Source: Paenibacillus lutrae
GTDB lineage: Bacteria > Bacillota > Bacilli > Paenibacillales > NBRC-103111
Length of the DNA: 64,000 nt
Direction: 5' to 3'
Assembly: GCF_009757775.1 (NCBI RefSeq)
Contig: NZ_RHLK01000012.1
Span: 62,001 to 126,000 of the forward strand
A program made the position numbers and the translations under genes. The notes under the pieces were generated by a model. That model was not told where the DNA came from. It did not search any database and saw nothing but the letters and a program-made list of their open reading frames with translations. Positions 9,506 through 19,794 of the stretch are shown here, one piece after another; position 1 is the first letter of the stretch; each line of letters opens with the position of its first letter.

Positions 9506-10381
9506 CTAATCGGTGCGTGGCTGCGTCGGAGCCAGCGGATAAGTGAGATCTTCACTTGGGGATATCGGTTTGAACAGGAAACAATCCTTAGGAATAGGAA
9601 TGTTCGGTTCGAACGCAGACAGCTTGTAGAGAAAATAACAGCTCTCGGGCAAGTGGTGATCAAGGAAACGGAGTGTAAGGCGGCTGAGAAGCTCCTGATG
9701 CTCATATAAGTTGATAATTCGTACGACAAATTCATAGAAGCTGGCAGTAGCAGCAGCTACATCCGAAGCAAAACGGCGCTGGGCAGGGAAACCAGGCGGC
9801 GTAAACCGGAGATACCCGCCCATGGCTCTGTTTTTGACCATATAGCTTTGGAAGGTGTTAGAGAATCTTCGGCCCATCTCGGATAATTCCACTTCTACAG
9901 GGTCCAGATGATCCCAGAGCAGCACCGCATGGCCCAGCTGATCCTCCAGCCACATATCCAGCAAACCGTACAAGGAAAGCTCCTCGGCCTCTAAACCTTG
10001 CGTCCAAAAAGAGAGCAGCCGCAGATATTCCTCGTTCTCGATCAGGGTGCCATTGAAGAAGGAAGGGGTTAATGAAATGACGATCGTATTCTCGATTCTC
10101 AAATGCTGAATATGACCTTCGAACTCGTAATAGCCGTGAGCCAAAGTCTGTGCTTCCTTAGCCAGCTGGATCATGGGGTCTGAATTTACGGGCAAATCAT
10201 GAGGAAGCTGATCTACCCGCTGGATGATCGCGGCGAATGCCTGGCGGAACTCTGCGGCTTGGCTGACTAATGGCACTTCACTAGGCGCCAGGTCCTGCCA
10301 GACGAAGGTCGCATGGTCATAGAGAATACCCAGCCAGAAACGGTGCTCATCCCAGATGCTCAACCTTGTTTTGTGAGGCAA
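9506..10381 (-). CDS. DUF2935 family protein
   Basis: A 291-residue all-helical protein with two similar halves. Each opens with an acidic/histidine helix: SIWDEHRFWLGILYDHATFVWQD in the first half and LLDMWLEDQLGHAVLLWDHLDP in the second. The E..H/D..H spacing resembles ferritin-like metal sites, and this is the DUF2935 pattern known from bacilli and clostridia. No function is established. It starts with TTG at 10381 preceded by AGGAGG at 8 nt, which fixes the start. It is upstream of the FAD oxidoreductase on the same strand. Confidence 0.82.
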   Translation of the reverse strand: MPHKTRLSIWDEHRFWLGILYDHATFVWQDLAPSEVPLVSQAAEFRQAFAAIIQRVDQLPHDLPVNSDPMIQLAKEAQTLAHGYYEFEGHIQHLRIENTIVISLTPSFFNGTLIENEEYLRLLSFWTQGLEAEELSLYGLLDMWLEDQLGHAVLLWDHLDPVEVELSEMGRRFSNTFQSYMVKNRAMGGYLRFTPPGFPAQRRFASDVAAATASFYEFVVRIINLYEHQELLSRLTLRFLDHHLPESCYFLYKLSAFEPNIPIPKDCFLFKPISPSEDLTYPLAPTQPRTD

Positions 10382-10403
10382 TGTAGGAACCTCCTGCTTG
10401 ATT

Positions 10404-10868
10404 TTAGTTTGCGCTTGCCAGCGGCTGCTCTTCCTTGCGGGATTTGCCTGAGGAAGCGCCGTTAATTTTGCTCACGTTCTTATCCATTTCCTCAACCGTA
10501 CCGGCAGCTGTCCTCATATGGCTGGAACCTTGGAAAATTCCGCCTTCCTGAACAACAAAAGAAAGCACCTGGATATTGCCGATCAATTCCCCTGTGCTCA
10601 TGACGGTCAGTTTGCCTTTGGTTGTGACGTTTCCTTTTACCTTGCCGGCTATGATTACTTCTCTGGCCTGAATGTTGGAGTGGACTACGGCATGCTCGCC
10701 AATGACAATATCACCCGCGCATTCGATATCTCCGATAAGCTGTCCTTCGATCCGCAAACTGGCTTCGGTCACGAATTTGCCTTCACAAATCGAGCTTTCG
10801 CCGATGACGGTATCGGTCGTTTTGAGATCTGCTTGTCGTTTTTTTTCAAAAACCATCTCATTCTTCAT
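10404..10868 (-). CDS. Bactofilin (polymer-forming cytoskeletal protein)
   Basis: A 154-residue protein with a central beta-helix typical of bactofilins (repeating hydrophobic strands about residues 20-125: ETVIGESSICEG, LRIEGQLIGDIECAGDIVIGE, VHSNIQAREVIIAGKVKGNV) and flexible termini. Bactofilins form nucleotide-independent filaments at the membrane and scaffold wall-modifying enzymes. The start overlaps the end of the M23 peptidase gene by 11 bp, so the two are probably translationally coupled. An internal ATG at codon 5 is an alternative start. Confidence 0.9.
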   Translation of the reverse strand: MKNEMVFEKKRQADLKTTDTVIGESSICEGKFVTEASLRIEGQLIGDIECAGDIVIGEHAVVHSNIQAREVIIAGKVKGNVTTKGKLTVMSTGELIGNIQVLSFVVQEGGIFQGSSHMRTAAGTVEEMDKNVSKINGASSGKSRKEEQPLASAN

Positions 10869-11847
10869 CCTTTCGGTTTGAAATCAAATAGGGGGACGGA
10901 TTGATTTTTACGCCGTTCTTATGCACTTCATAATGAAGATGTGTGCCTGTACTTCGCCCCGTGGAGCCGACTCTGCCGATGATCTGCCCTTTGCGGACCG
11001 TGCTGCCGGGCCGGACGTCTGTCCGGTTCAAGTGGAGATACTCCGTCTGCAGGCCCCGGGAATGATCGATGGCGATAAAGTTGCCCTTCTGCGGATTATA
11101 TTCCGCAGCAGTGACGATCCCGTCTGCCGCGGCATAGACCGGATCGTTCAGCTCTCCGTCGATGTCTATTCCCGCATGAACGCTCGGACTTCCGGAGAAC
11201 GGATCTCTCCGTACGCCGAAGGTTGAAGTGATGCTGCGGGAGTCGGAGGGCCAAATGGTAGGCGTGATCCGTTTGAGCCGGCGGGCCTCCTGCAGTTTAC
11301 GCTCGCTCTCCGTCAAACTGGTGATGAGTCCTTCGATGTCGGCGATCATGCCGGAGAGTTCCGAACGGGTTTTGGAAGCAAGGCCGGTCATATCCCGCTC
11401 TTCTGCCGGAATTGCAGGACCGCCCACAGAAGAAAGGGAGGAGGGAGGAGGAGATCCGGCTGCGGCTTCCGATTTACCTGCGGCGGGGCCGGAACTGAAT
11501 TTGTCCTCCAATTTACGGATCTCCTCCAGCCTCGCCTTGAACTGCTCCGCTTGCTTAGATAAATCGATCAGTTCGATTTGCAGCTTTTCAAGCTCCGAAT
11601 CTTTCAGCATCAGTTGATCCGTGAGCTGTTTTTCCTGACCGTTGAAAGTTTCGGTGAGTTTGTGGGTCGTATTCTGGTAGGAGGTATTCTGAACGTAGAT
11701 GGTCAGGGAGAAGCCGAGGATGACAATAATAGCTGTAGTGGGAAAGAGATAGAGACTGATGCGGCGGAGCTTGAAGCGGACAACTCTTTGCCCGGCTCCT
11801 GGAATCAGCATGAGAGTAAGCTCTTTCTTGTCTCCTTTCGTCTTCAT
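10858..11847 (-). CDS. Membrane-anchored M23 (LytM-type) metallopeptidase
   Basis: Predicted cell-wall endopeptidase. Residues about 28-50 form one membrane span after a basic N-terminus, and residues about 60-115 are a coiled coil rich in E/K/L. A Ser/Pro/Gly linker (about 115-145) and a second helix follow. The C-terminal peptidase domain (about 205-320) keeps the zinc and catalytic residues: HAGIDID and GTHLHYEV. The start ATG has GGAAGG at about 8 nt. The 11-bp overlap with the bactofilin gene suggests that the filament positions this hydrolase, as known for bactofilin/M23 pairs in other bacteria. Confidence 0.92.
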   Translation of the reverse strand: MKTKGDKKELTLMLIPGAGQRVVRFKLRRISLYLFPTTAIIVILGFSLTIYVQNTSYQNTTHKLTETFNGQEKQLTDQLMLKDSELEKLQIELIDLSKQAEQFKARLEEIRKLEDKFSSGPAAGKSEAAAGSPPPSSLSSVGGPAIPAEERDMTGLASKTRSELSGMIADIEGLITSLTESERKLQEARRLKRITPTIWPSDSRSITSTFGVRRDPFSGSPSVHAGIDIDGELNDPVYAAADGIVTAAEYNPQKGNFIAIDHSRGLQTEYLHLNRTDVRPGSTVRKGQIIGRVGSTGRSTGTHLHYEVHKNGVKINPSPYLISNRKDEE

Positions 11848-11924
11848 GCAATCGACCTTCCTTTCAAGAAAACCGAGCCCCCTGTTCGATTCTATTCGGG
11901 CCGATTAGCGTACATGCCAGATTT

Positions 11925-11972
11925 TAAGACAAATAGTAAGACAAATAGTAAGGCAGAGAGTAAGGCAGATTG
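11925..11972 (+). repeat. 12-bp tandem repeat, four copies
   Basis: Four consecutive 12-bp units: two identical TAAGACAAATAG units, then TAAGGCAGAGAG and TAAGGCAGATTG. It lies in the 256-bp gap between the glycosyltransferase stop (12104) and the M23 gene start. No function evident. Confidence 0.75.
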
Positions 11973-12103
11973 GGAGAGTAGAGGATGGTGCGCAGAAGAA
12001 AGTGAACATGCAAAAACCCGGAACCGAGGTCCGCGGGTTAGAGGGAAAGCTATGTGAAATTGGTGGAAGGGTGATGGGATATTCGTGTAGGGTATGAAGG
12101 TAA

Positions 12104-13204
12104 TCAGCGCAGCAGCTCAATCACACTTTGAGAGAACAGCCGGGATACGAACCGGGGATTGCCGTGGCTTCGCCCCGACTTATCCCGCTGCTTCTCCATC
12201 AGTTCTCCGAAATGTCCGTCCAGCTCGTCCAGTGAAGCCAGCTCGCGACCATAGCCATGCTCCGTGAAGTAAAGGCAGTTCTCTTCTTCCTGTCCGGGAA
12301 TCGGATTGTAGAACAGCATAGGCACTCCCTTGATCATGGCTTCCGTACAGGTCATCCCGCCGGGCTTGGTGATGAGGAGATCCGAAACCTCCATGAGCTT
12401 GCCGATTTCGCGGGTATAACCGAAGACGTGAATGTTAGGGTGGCGGAAAATTTCTTCCGACAGGAGCTGCTGGCGGGCCTTTTCGTTGGTCCCAAGGCAG
12501 AACAGCAGCTGAACTTTATCCCGCCATTTGACGATGTGGTTCAGCAGTTTGTCATCCAGCAGCCCCCATCCGCCTCCCATGAGCATAACAGTCGGCATGT
12601 CGCGGAGTCCGAACTCCAGATATATCTCTTCCGGAATGTGGTGCTGGGAGATGCTCGGATGAACGGGCAGTCCGGTTACCTTGATTCTGCGTGAAGGCAC
12701 GCCCTTCTTGACGAGCTTGCGCTTCACATCAGGAGCGGAGACGAAATATCGGTCCACTTCAGGATTAATCCATGACCCGTGCGCATCATAATCCGTCAAA
12801 AGGGTGCACAGGGGGATTTTAAGCCCTTGGCGCTTCAGCCGGGATACAATCAGATTCGGGAAAGGGTGGGTGCAAATGATGATATCCGGCTTAAGCTGAT
12901 CAATGACAACAGAAGCCTGACGATAAAAAATCCGGTGAAGGCCGAACTGCAGCACCTCATTAAGAGGCTTCCCGGATTGGGAACGGTACAATCGACCGTA
13001 CATTTTGGGCTGTGACACAATTGTTTTGCGGTAGGTAGAGAATATCCAGGGTGCAATAGTCGGATGCAGAAAAGCCCCGAGCTCAAGTACGCGGATGATT
13101 AATCCGGGATTCGTTCTCCGCAGCGCAGACGCCAGCGCATGTGCCGCCTGGGTGTGGCCGAAGCCGAATCCCTCCGAAAGGAGCAGAATTCGTTTTTTAC
13201 TCAA
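12104..13204 (-). CDS. GT28 glycosyltransferase, MGDG synthase / UgtP-like
   Basis: Family 28 glycosyltransferase resembling processive diacylglycerol glucosyltransferases and MurG. The N-terminal half has the MGDG-synthase pattern LLLSEGFGFGHTQAAHALASAL. The C-terminal half has the nucleotide-sugar site GGGWGLLDD and the donor-binding loop KPGGMTCTEAMIKGVPMLFYNPIPGQEEEN. It probably transfers a hexose from a UDP-sugar onto a membrane lipid at the inner face of the membrane; the acceptor is inferred only. It starts with TTG at 13204 behind an AAAGGTGA site. 366 residues fits the family. Confidence 0.87.
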   Translation of the reverse strand: MSKKRILLLSEGFGFGHTQAAHALASALRRTNPGLIIRVLELGAFLHPTIAPWIFSTYRKTIVSQPKMYGRLYRSQSGKPLNEVLQFGLHRIFYRQASVVIDQLKPDIIICTHPFPNLIVSRLKRQGLKIPLCTLLTDYDAHGSWINPEVDRYFVSAPDVKRKLVKKGVPSRRIKVTGLPVHPSISQHHIPEEIYLEFGLRDMPTVMLMGGGWGLLDDKLLNHIVKWRDKVQLLFCLGTNEKARQQLLSEEIFRHPNIHVFGYTREIGKLMEVSDLLITKPGGMTCTEAMIKGVPMLFYNPIPGQEEENCLYFTEHGYGRELASLDELDGHFGELMEKQRDKSGRSHGNPRFVSRLFSQSVIELLR

Positions 13205-13306
13205 GAAACCTCACCTTTCCTTAATCGACAAAATAGCCGGGAAGCGCACGAGCATGCTCTGGACTGCATTCGGGTCAAGCACCGGGCGGATGTATCTGTG
13301 AACGGG

Positions 13307-13885
13307 TCACTTCTGCTCCGCTTGTCTTTTCTTCTCGGTATAGCATTTCCGGCAGACGGGAATGTAGCTTTCGTTGCCTCCGATTTGTATTTGTTCTCCA
13401 TGAAAAATAGGGACACTGTCCTTGCAGCGCATATTCATCGTCGCTTTTCTGTCGCAGAACCAGCAGACGGTTTTGATTTCCTCGATTTTATCGGCTATGG
13501 CAAACAGACTGGAACTTCCCTCGAAGAGATTCCCGAGGAAATCGGCACGAAGGCCGTACGCAATGACGGGAATGCCGAGATCATCGGCTATTTGTGTCAA
13601 TTGCTGGACTTGCTCCGCACTCAAGAACTGGGCTTCATCGATCAGTATACAGTTGGGTCTTTCTTTGGCGGCCAATTCCACCATATTCACGCCGTCTTCA
13701 ATGACGATGGCTGCTTTCTGCATGCCGATGCGTGAGGCAACCAAACCGACTCCGCTGCGGTCGTCGACTGAGGGGGTGAAGAGAAGCACTTTCTTGCCTT
13801 GTTCTTCATAGTTGTGTACGGTCCGCAGAACCTCAATGGATTTACCGCTGTTCATAGTCCCGTATCGGAAATATAATTTAGCCAA
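13307..13885 (-). CDS. tdk: Thymidine kinase
   Basis: Type II thymidine kinase, the salvage enzyme phosphorylating thymidine with ATP to dTMP. Seen: P-loop YFRYGTMNSGKS at the N-terminus, Walker B-like LIDEAQFL (about residues 83-90), and the structural zinc cysteines CWFC and CRKC. 192 residues is typical. It begins with TTG at 13885 with a GAGG site about 11 nt upstream. The glycosyltransferase gene lies downstream after 102 bp. Confidence 0.95.
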   Translation of the reverse strand: MAKLYFRYGTMNSGKSIEVLRTVHNYEEQGKKVLLFTPSVDDRSGVGLVASRIGMQKAAIVIEDGVNMVELAAKERPNCILIDEAQFLSAEQVQQLTQIADDLGIPVIAYGLRADFLGNLFEGSSSLFAIADKIEEIKTVCWFCDRKATMNMRCKDSVPIFHGEQIQIGGNESYIPVCRKCYTEKKRQAEQK

Positions 13886-14140
13886 AAGGAAGACTTCCTC
13901 TCTATCTTAAACGTAGCACGGTATATGCTATCATATCATGTTTTGCATCATGGAAAAAAGAGCAGTATGCCTGTCACATGAATTTTAATCCAGTAATTCC
14001 CAATAAACCTCTTTTTTTGTAGCTATGCCGCTTCAAGCGCGTTATGATAACAAGATAGGACTGGAAAAGGATTGGAGTTCGAATGACAGCCTTATTACAT
14101 GCAGTGGTAACTTGGAACAGGAAACAAGGAGATATAACAG

Positions 14141-14785
14141 TTGATGACAAGAAAGCTTCCTAACAATAGCAGGAAAAAGAAAATGAAGCGCTGGAAAAAA
14201 TGGTTGTACGGCAGTCTGTCCCTGATCGGAATTGCGGTCCTATATATAGTAGGAATGAGCGGATGGATTCATTATGTTGCACAGACGTCTCACGGATCGG
14301 AAAGCGATGCCATTATTGTTCTTGGAGCTGCAGTCTGGAACGGGAAACCGAGCAATGCCATGAAAGAGCGCCTGGATATAGCGCTTGAAGCGTACAACAA
14401 GGGGCTGGCGCCCCGCATTATTACAACGGGCGGAACGGTTACCAGCGAACCTACCGAAGCAAGTGTGATGAAGAAGTATCTCGTTGCCAACGGAGTTCCG
14501 CCGTCTGCCATCCGGACTGAAGAAGAATCGACATCTACGATAGAGAATCTCCAGAACAGCAAGCGCATTATGAAGCAGGAGGAATGGCAATCTGCCATCA
14601 TTGTTACACACGGCTTCCATACGTACCGTTCTCTTCTCATGGCACGCAGTCTGGACATGAACGTAACGGCTGAACCTGTCCGGATTAAACCGGTCGCTAT
14701 TTATTACTATACTTTGCGTGAATGTGCCGGAATTATCTATTTTGCGGGAGAGCAAATCCTGAATCGTGTCAGGTCTATCTCTTGA
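14141..14785 (+). CDS. YdcF/SanA-family membrane protein (DUF218)
   Basis: Basic N-terminus (residues 1-22), one membrane span (about 25-45) and a DUF218/YdcF domain with the family patterns DAIIVLGAAVWNGKPSNAMKERLDIA, PRIITTGG, EESTSTIENLQNSKRIM and IVTHGFHTYRSLLMAR. SanA-type members are linked to envelope barrier function and vancomycin tolerance in other bacteria; the reaction is unknown. The start is either TTG 14141 (AAGGAG at 9 nt) or the adjacent ATG 14144 (12 nt). A 26-codon ORF at 14083-14163 overlaps the start in another frame. Confidence 0.85.
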   Translation: MMTRKLPNNSRKKKMKRWKKWLYGSLSLIGIAVLYIVGMSGWIHYVAQTSHGSESDAIIVLGAAVWNGKPSNAMKERLDIALEAYNKGLAPRIITTGGTVTSEPTEASVMKKYLVANGVPPSAIRTEEESTSTIENLQNSKRIMKQEEWQSAIIVTHGFHTYRSLLMARSLDMNVTAEPVRIKPVAIYYYTLRECAGIIYFAGEQILNRVRSIS

Positions 14786-14979
14786 AAAATGGTCAAAACA
14801 CAAACATTAGCAGCTATTAATCTATTTAATTTTCGGATTTAAGGAACGCCAAACCTGACGTAAAATGATAGATTTGGAATTGTATAAAACTGATTTATCA
14901 TGGTGAAAACCTTCGTTTTTCAAGGTCTGTCCAGCGTTTCCCATTAAATTTTTTTTTCAACCCATAATCTTTTTTTAAA
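14786..14979 (+). other. AT-rich intergenic part upstream of gltB
   Basis: The 380-bp gap between the YdcF gene and gltB is AT-rich with two T tracts (about 14949 and 14970). Apart from the candidate promoter at 14980 and a GAGGAAAGG ribosome site before gltB, I see no gene, riboswitch or clear hairpin terminator in it. Confidence 0.5.
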
Positions 14980-15011
14980 TTGCACTCTCGAAAGTCTAAT
15001 GTTAATATAAT
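14980..15011 (+). promoter_or_regulatory. Candidate gltB promoter
   Basis: TTGCAC (14980-14985) is followed by two overlapping -10 candidates: TAATAT at 17 bp (15003-15008) and a perfect TATAAT at 20 bp (15006-15011). The leader to gltB is about 150 nt. Confidence 0.4.
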
Positions 15012-15165
15012 AGAAAAATATCGAGGCCGGTCATTAGAAGATTCGGTTTTTGGCAGATACAGCCTATTTGCTTAGAGTAGCGCTGTATTTGTCGGCTTTA
15101 CTCCTTTAATGCAGGCATGAGACGAATGTTGTACCCAAATTGACAAGAGGAAAGGTTGCACAATC

Positions 15166-18100
15166 ATGAACAGAAACGCTCCCCCTTCCAGACAAGGTTT
15201 GTATGATCCGCGGTTCGAACATGATGCCTGCGGAATTGGTTTTGTCGCTAACATGAAAGGAAAGCCTTCCCATGAAATCGTGGGGCAGGCGTTAACGGTG
15301 CTTTGCAATCTGGACCACAGGGGTGGCCAGGGCAGCGAAGCCAATACGGGTGACGGCGCCGGCATTCTGCTGCAGATTCCGCACGGATTTCTGAGCAAAG
15401 TATGCGCGGATGAGAAAATTGAGCTCCCGCAAGCCGGAGAATACGGCGTAGGGATGGTGTTCCTGCCGCAGGCTCTGGAGGCAAGGCAGCAGTGCGAGCG
15501 CGTTGCTGAGCGCATTATCCAGGAAGAAGGCCAGCCTTTCCTCGGATGGAGGACCGTGCCTACGGATAACTCTACGCTGGGTGATTCCGCTAAGGCGTCA
15601 GAGCCCTTTGTCCGCCAGCTCTTTGTCGGCCGGGGCGATCTTCAAGACGAACTAACTTTCGAACGCAAACTATATGTGATCCGCAAGCGCATTGAGAACG
15701 AAACCCGCGCGCTTGACGGTGCAGAGCTTTACTTCCCCAGTATGTCCAGCCGCACGATCGTTTACAAAGGCATGCTCACCCCCGAGCAGGTGGACGCTTA
15801 TTACTTAGAGCTTCAGGATCCGTCCTTCGAGACAGCCATGGCTCTTGTCCATTCCCGTTTCAGTACGAATACCTTCCCGAGCTGGGAGCGCGCACACCCT
15901 TACCGATATGTCATTCATAATGGCGAAATCAATACCCTTAGAGGCAACGTTAACTGGATGCACGCACGCCAGGCCATGATCCAGACCGATCTGTTCGGAG
16001 ATAATTTCCAGAGCCTGCTGCCGATTGTGGATACGGACGGTTCCGACTCGCAAATTCTCGATAACTGCCTGGAATTCCTGATGCTTTCCGGTCGTTCGCT
16101 GCCTCATGCAGCCATGATGATGGTACCGGAACCGTGGTCGAAGCACGATACGATGGACCCTGCCAAACGCGCTTTCTACGAGTATCACAGCACGCTGATG
16201 GAACCATGGGACGGACCCGCGGCAATTTCGTTCACGGACGGCCGTATTATCGGCGCTTTGCTCGATCGCAACGGTCTGCGTCCTGCACGTTACTATGTCA
16301 CGCATGACGACCTTATCGTCCTCTCCTCGGAAGCGGGCGTACTGACCATCGAGCCGGAACGGATCGCCCGTAAAGAACGTCTTCAGCCGGGCCGCATGCT
16401 CGTTGTGGATACGGTAGCCGGCCGCATTATTACAGACGAAGAGATCAAAGGCCAGATCGTATCGGAGCAGCCTTATGAGCAGTGGCTGAAGGAGAACCTG
16501 ATTTCCATTAGTGACCTGCCCAAAGCAGCGCCGGAGCCGCAGCCCCGTCATGACGTGCTCGTTCAGCGCCAGCAGGCTTTCGGCTACACCTTCGAGTACC
16601 TGCGCAAGTTCCTGGAGCCGATGGCGAAGACAGCCGTTGACCCGATCGGCTCTATGGGTTATGACGCGCCGCTTGCCGTATTGTCCGAGCGTCCGCAGCT
16701 GCTCTACAGCTACTTCAAGCAGCTGTTCGCTCAAGTAACGAATCCGCCGATCGATGCCAACTTCGAGGAAATTGTTACGGCACAGGAGACAACAATCGGG
16801 CCGGAGCGCAACTTAATCCGTCCGGAAGCGGAAAGCTGCCGTCAGATCCGTATCCCGACTCCGATCATCAGCAATGAAGAACTTACGAAACTGAGTCTTA
16901 TCAACCGATCGGGCTTCAAATCCGTTAAGCTGCCGACCTTGTTCCGTGCTTCCGCAGGCAGTCAAGGACTGGAGCAGGCTCTGGAAGAATTGTACCGGTC
17001 CGCGGATGAAGCGGTTGAAGACGGCGCAACTTTCCTCATCCTGTCGGACAGGGGAATGGATGAGGAGCAGGCCGCTATTCCGGCCCTGCTCGCTGTAGCC
17101 GGACTTCATCATCATCTGATCCGTCAAGGCACAAGAACAAAAGCAAGTTTGATTGTAGAATCCGGTGAGCCGCGCGAAGTGCATCATTTTGCGCTCCTTC
17201 TGGGATATGGAGCCGGTGCCATCAATCCTTATCTGGCGCTGGAAACGCTCCAGGATATGATCGAAACCGGCCAGATGAAAGATATTACGACCGATAAAGC
17301 CATTGCCAACTTTATCAAAGCTTCGACGAAAGGTGTCGTCAAAGTTCTGGCGAAGATGGGGATTTCTACGATACAAAGTTACCGCGGTGCACAAATTTTT
17401 GAAGCCGTCGGACTCAGTCAGACATTTGTCGACCGTTATTTCACCTGGACGTACACGCCTGTGGAAGGGATCGGTCTGGAAGAAGTAGCTCTGGAGACGC
17501 TCATCCGCCATCAGCGTGCCTATTCGGCCCGTGACGGACGGGATGAGGTGCTGGATACCGGCGGCGAGCTTTCATGGCGTCACGATGGCGAGGACCATGT
17601 GTTCACACCGGAGACGATTCATTCCCTGCAGACCGCGGTCCGCAACAACGACTACCGGATGTACCGCAAATTCGCGGATCTGGTGAACCGCGAAGCGAAG
17701 AAGACCTCTTCCTTGCGCGGCCTTCTGAAGCTTCAATCGAACCGTTCACCGGTACCGATTGAGGAAGTCGAGCCGGTTGAGGCGATCCTGAGGCGTTTCA
17801 AAACCGGCGCGATGTCCTTCGGTTCGATCAGCAAAGAGGCGCATGAAGCGCTTGCCATCGCCATGAACCGCATCGGCGGCCGCAGCAACACGGGCGAGGG
17901 CGGAGAACATCCGAACCGTTTCAAGGCGGATGAGAACGGCGATCTGCGCAGAAGCGCGATCAAACAGGTTGCTTCCGGCCGGTTCGGCGTCACGAGCAAC
18001 TATCTCGTCAATGCGGACGAGATTCAGATTAAGATGGCCCAAGGAGCCAAGCCGGGCGAAGGCGGACAGCTGCCCGGCAAGAAAGTCTACCCTTGGGTAG

Positions 18101-19752
18101 CGGAAGTACGCGGTACGACGGCCGGTGTGGGTTTGATCTCCCCGCCGCCGCACCATGACATTTATTCGATCGAGGATCTGGCAGAGCTGATCCACGATCT
18201 CAAGAATGCGAACCCGCAGGCTCGCATCAGCGTTAAGCTCGTCTCCGAAGTGGGCGTGGGCACGATTGCCGCAGGCGTTGCCAAAGGCAAAGCGGATCTC
18301 ATCCTCATCAGCGGATATGACGGCGGAACCGGCGCATCGCCGCAAACGAGCATCCGTCATGCCGGGCTGCCATGGGAACTTGGTCTTGCCGAAGCGCATC
18401 AGACCTTGATCCTGAACAACCTGAGAAGCCGCGTCGTTCTGGAATCGGACGGCAAAATGATGACCGGCCGCGATGTTGTCGTCGCAGCGCTGCTCGGAGC
18501 CGAGGAGTACGGATTCTCGACGGCACCGCTTATCTCGCTTGGCTGCATCATGATGCGTGTGTGTCACCTCGACACATGTCCGGTCGGCGTGGCTACTCAG
18601 AATCCGGAACTCCGCAAGCATTTCATGGGTGAGCCGGAACATGTCGTAAACTTCATGCGCTTCATGGCGGAAGATGTCCGTGAGACGATGGCGGAGCTTG
18701 GTTTCCGGACCATCGAGGAGATGATCGGACGTACGGAGTGCCTGGTGCAAGATCAGGATGTGGATCACTGGAAGCTCAAAGGCCTCGACCTGAGCCCGCT
18801 GCTTCATCAGCCGGAGATGCCGGCAGATGTAGGCCGCTACTGCCAGATGGAGCAGGATCATGGACTTGATAAGTCACTGGATGTGCGGGAAATTCTCCCT
18901 AAAGTCCAGCAGGCTCTGGATTTTGAGGATCATGTGCGCATCGAGCTGCCAATCAACAACACGAATCGTGTTGTAGGTACGATTCTCGGCAGCGAAGTGA
19001 CCCGCCGATACGGAGCCAAGGGGCTTGCGCACGACACGATCCGTCTTCATTTCAACGGATCGGCAGGCCAGAGTTTCGGCGCCTTCGTGCCCAAAGGCAT
19101 CACGTTGTCGCTTGAGGGTGACGCGAACGATTACGTCGGCAAAGGATTGTCAGGCGGTAAAATCGTCATCTTCCCGCCGAGTGAATCGACCTTTGCGCCA
19201 GAAGACAATATCGTCATCGGCAACGTAGGTTTCTACGGAGCAACGGATGGTGAAGCTTACATCCGCGGCATCGCGGGTGAGCGCTTCGCAGTCCGCAACT
19301 CCGGTGTCCGGGTCGTAGTGGAAGGCGTGGGCGATCACGGCTGCGAATACATGACCGGCGGACGCGTCGTCATTCTAGGCAAGACCGGCCGCAACTTCGC
19401 GGCAGGGATGTCCGGCGGCGTGGCTTACGTGCTCGATGAAGACGGCACGATGGCAGACCGCTGCAACACAGACATGGTCTCCCTGGAGCAGGTCGAAGAG
19501 AGCTACGAAATCAACGAGCTGAGAAGCATGATCAAGTATCACGCTACGTTTACCGATAGTGCAATCGCCCATCGCGTTCTGAGCCGCTGGGATGAATATA
19601 TCTGGAAGTTTGTCAAAGTTATACCGAAGGATTACAAACGGATGTTCGATGCAATCGAACGGATGAAGAGATCCGGACTCAGCCAGGAAGACGCTGTAAT
19701 GAAGGCGTTCGAAGAGAACATGCGCGATTTGGCCCGTGTTGGCGGCAACTAA
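15166..19752 (+). CDS. gltB: Glutamate synthase large subunit
   Basis: GOGAT large subunit, making two glutamates from glutamine and 2-oxoglutarate together with GltD. The class II amidotransferase domain begins after a short propeptide at Cys22 (HDACGIGF). The central domain follows, then the FMN-binding (beta/alpha)8 domain around residues 860-1230 with [16 protein letters not shown] and the 3Fe-4S cysteines in [17 protein letters not shown]. The C-terminal GXGXG beta-helix includes GGKIVIFPP and [21 protein letters not shown]. 1528 residues matches the family. gltD follows after 42 bp. Confidence 0.98.
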   Translation: MNRNAPPSRQGLYDPRFEHDACGIGFVANMKGKPSHEIVGQALTVLCNLDHRGGQGSEANTGDGAGILLQIPHGFLSKVCADEKIELPQAGEYGVGMVFLPQALEARQQCERVAERIIQEEGQPFLGWRTVPTDNSTLGDSAKASEPFVRQLFVGRGDLQDELTFERKLYVIRKRIENETRALDGAELYFPSMSSRTIVYKGMLTPEQVDAYYLELQDPSFETAMALVHSRFSTNTFPSWERAHPYRYVIHNGEINTLRGNVNWMHARQAMIQTDLFGDNFQSLLPIVDTDGSDSQILDNCLEFLMLSGRSLPHAAMMMVPEPWSKHDTMDPAKRAFYEYHSTLMEPWDGPAAISFTDGRIIGALLDRNGLRPARYYVTHDDLIVLSSEAGVLTIEPERIARKERLQPGRMLVVDTVAGRIITDEEIKGQIVSEQPYEQWLKENLISISDLPKAAPEPQPRHDVLVQRQQAFGYTFEYLRKFLEPMAKTAVDPIGSMGYDAPLAVLSERPQLLYSYFKQLFAQVTNPPIDANFEEIVTAQETTIGPERNLIRPEAESCRQIRIPTPIISNEELTKLSLINRSGFKSVKLPTLFRASAGSQGLEQALEELYRSADEAVEDGATFLILSDRGMDEEQAAIPALLAVAGLHHHLIRQGTRTKASLIVESGEPREVHHFALLLGYGAGAINPYLALETLQDMIETGQMKDITTDKAIANFIKASTKGVVKVLAKMGISTIQSYRGAQIFEAVGLSQTFVDRYFTWTYTPVEGIGLEEVALETLIRHQRAYSARDGRDEVLDTGGELSWRHDGEDHVFTPETIHSLQTAVRNNDYRMYRKFADLVNREAKKTSSLRGLLKLQSNRSPVPIEEVEPVEAILRRFKTGAMSFGSISKEAHEALAIAMNRIGGRSNTGEGGEHPNRFKADENGDLRRSAIKQVASGRFGVTSNYLVNADEIQIKMAQGAKPGEGGQLPGKKVYPWVAEVRGTTAGVGLISPPPHHDIYSIEDLAELIHDLKNANPQARISVKLVSEVGVGTIAAGVAKGKADLILISGYDGGTGASPQTSIRHAGLPWELGLAEAHQTLILNNLRSRVVLESDGKMMTGRDVVVAALLGAEEYGFSTAPLISLGCIMMRVCHLDTCPVGVATQNPELRKHFMGEPEHVVNFMRFMAEDVRETMAELGFRTIEEMIGRTECLVQDQDVDHWKLKGLDLSPLLHQPEMPADVGRYCQMEQDHGLDKSLDVREILPKVQQALDFEDHVRIELPINNTNRVVGTILGSEVTRRYGAKGLAHDTIRLHFNGSAGQSFGAFVPKGITLSLEGDANDYVGKGLSGGKIVIFPPSESTFAPEDNIVIGNVGFYGATDGEAYIRGIAGERFAVRNSGVRVVVEGVGDHGCEYMTGGRVVILGKTGRNFAAGMSGGVAYVLDEDGTMADRCNTDMVSLEQVEESYEINELRSMIKYHATFTDSAIAHRVLSRWDEYIWKFVKVIPKDYKRMFDAIERMKRSGLSQEDAVMKAFEENMRDLARVGGN

Positions 19753-19794
19753 TCATACCCGGCTAGACAGATTCTATACGATGGAGGAAGCGCA

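Noticed and set aside
17746-18861. 371-codon antisense ORF opposite gltB
   Set aside because: Shadow frame; R/H-rich composition typical of complementary-strand reading. The antisense ORF at 15805-16734 is rejected for the same reason.
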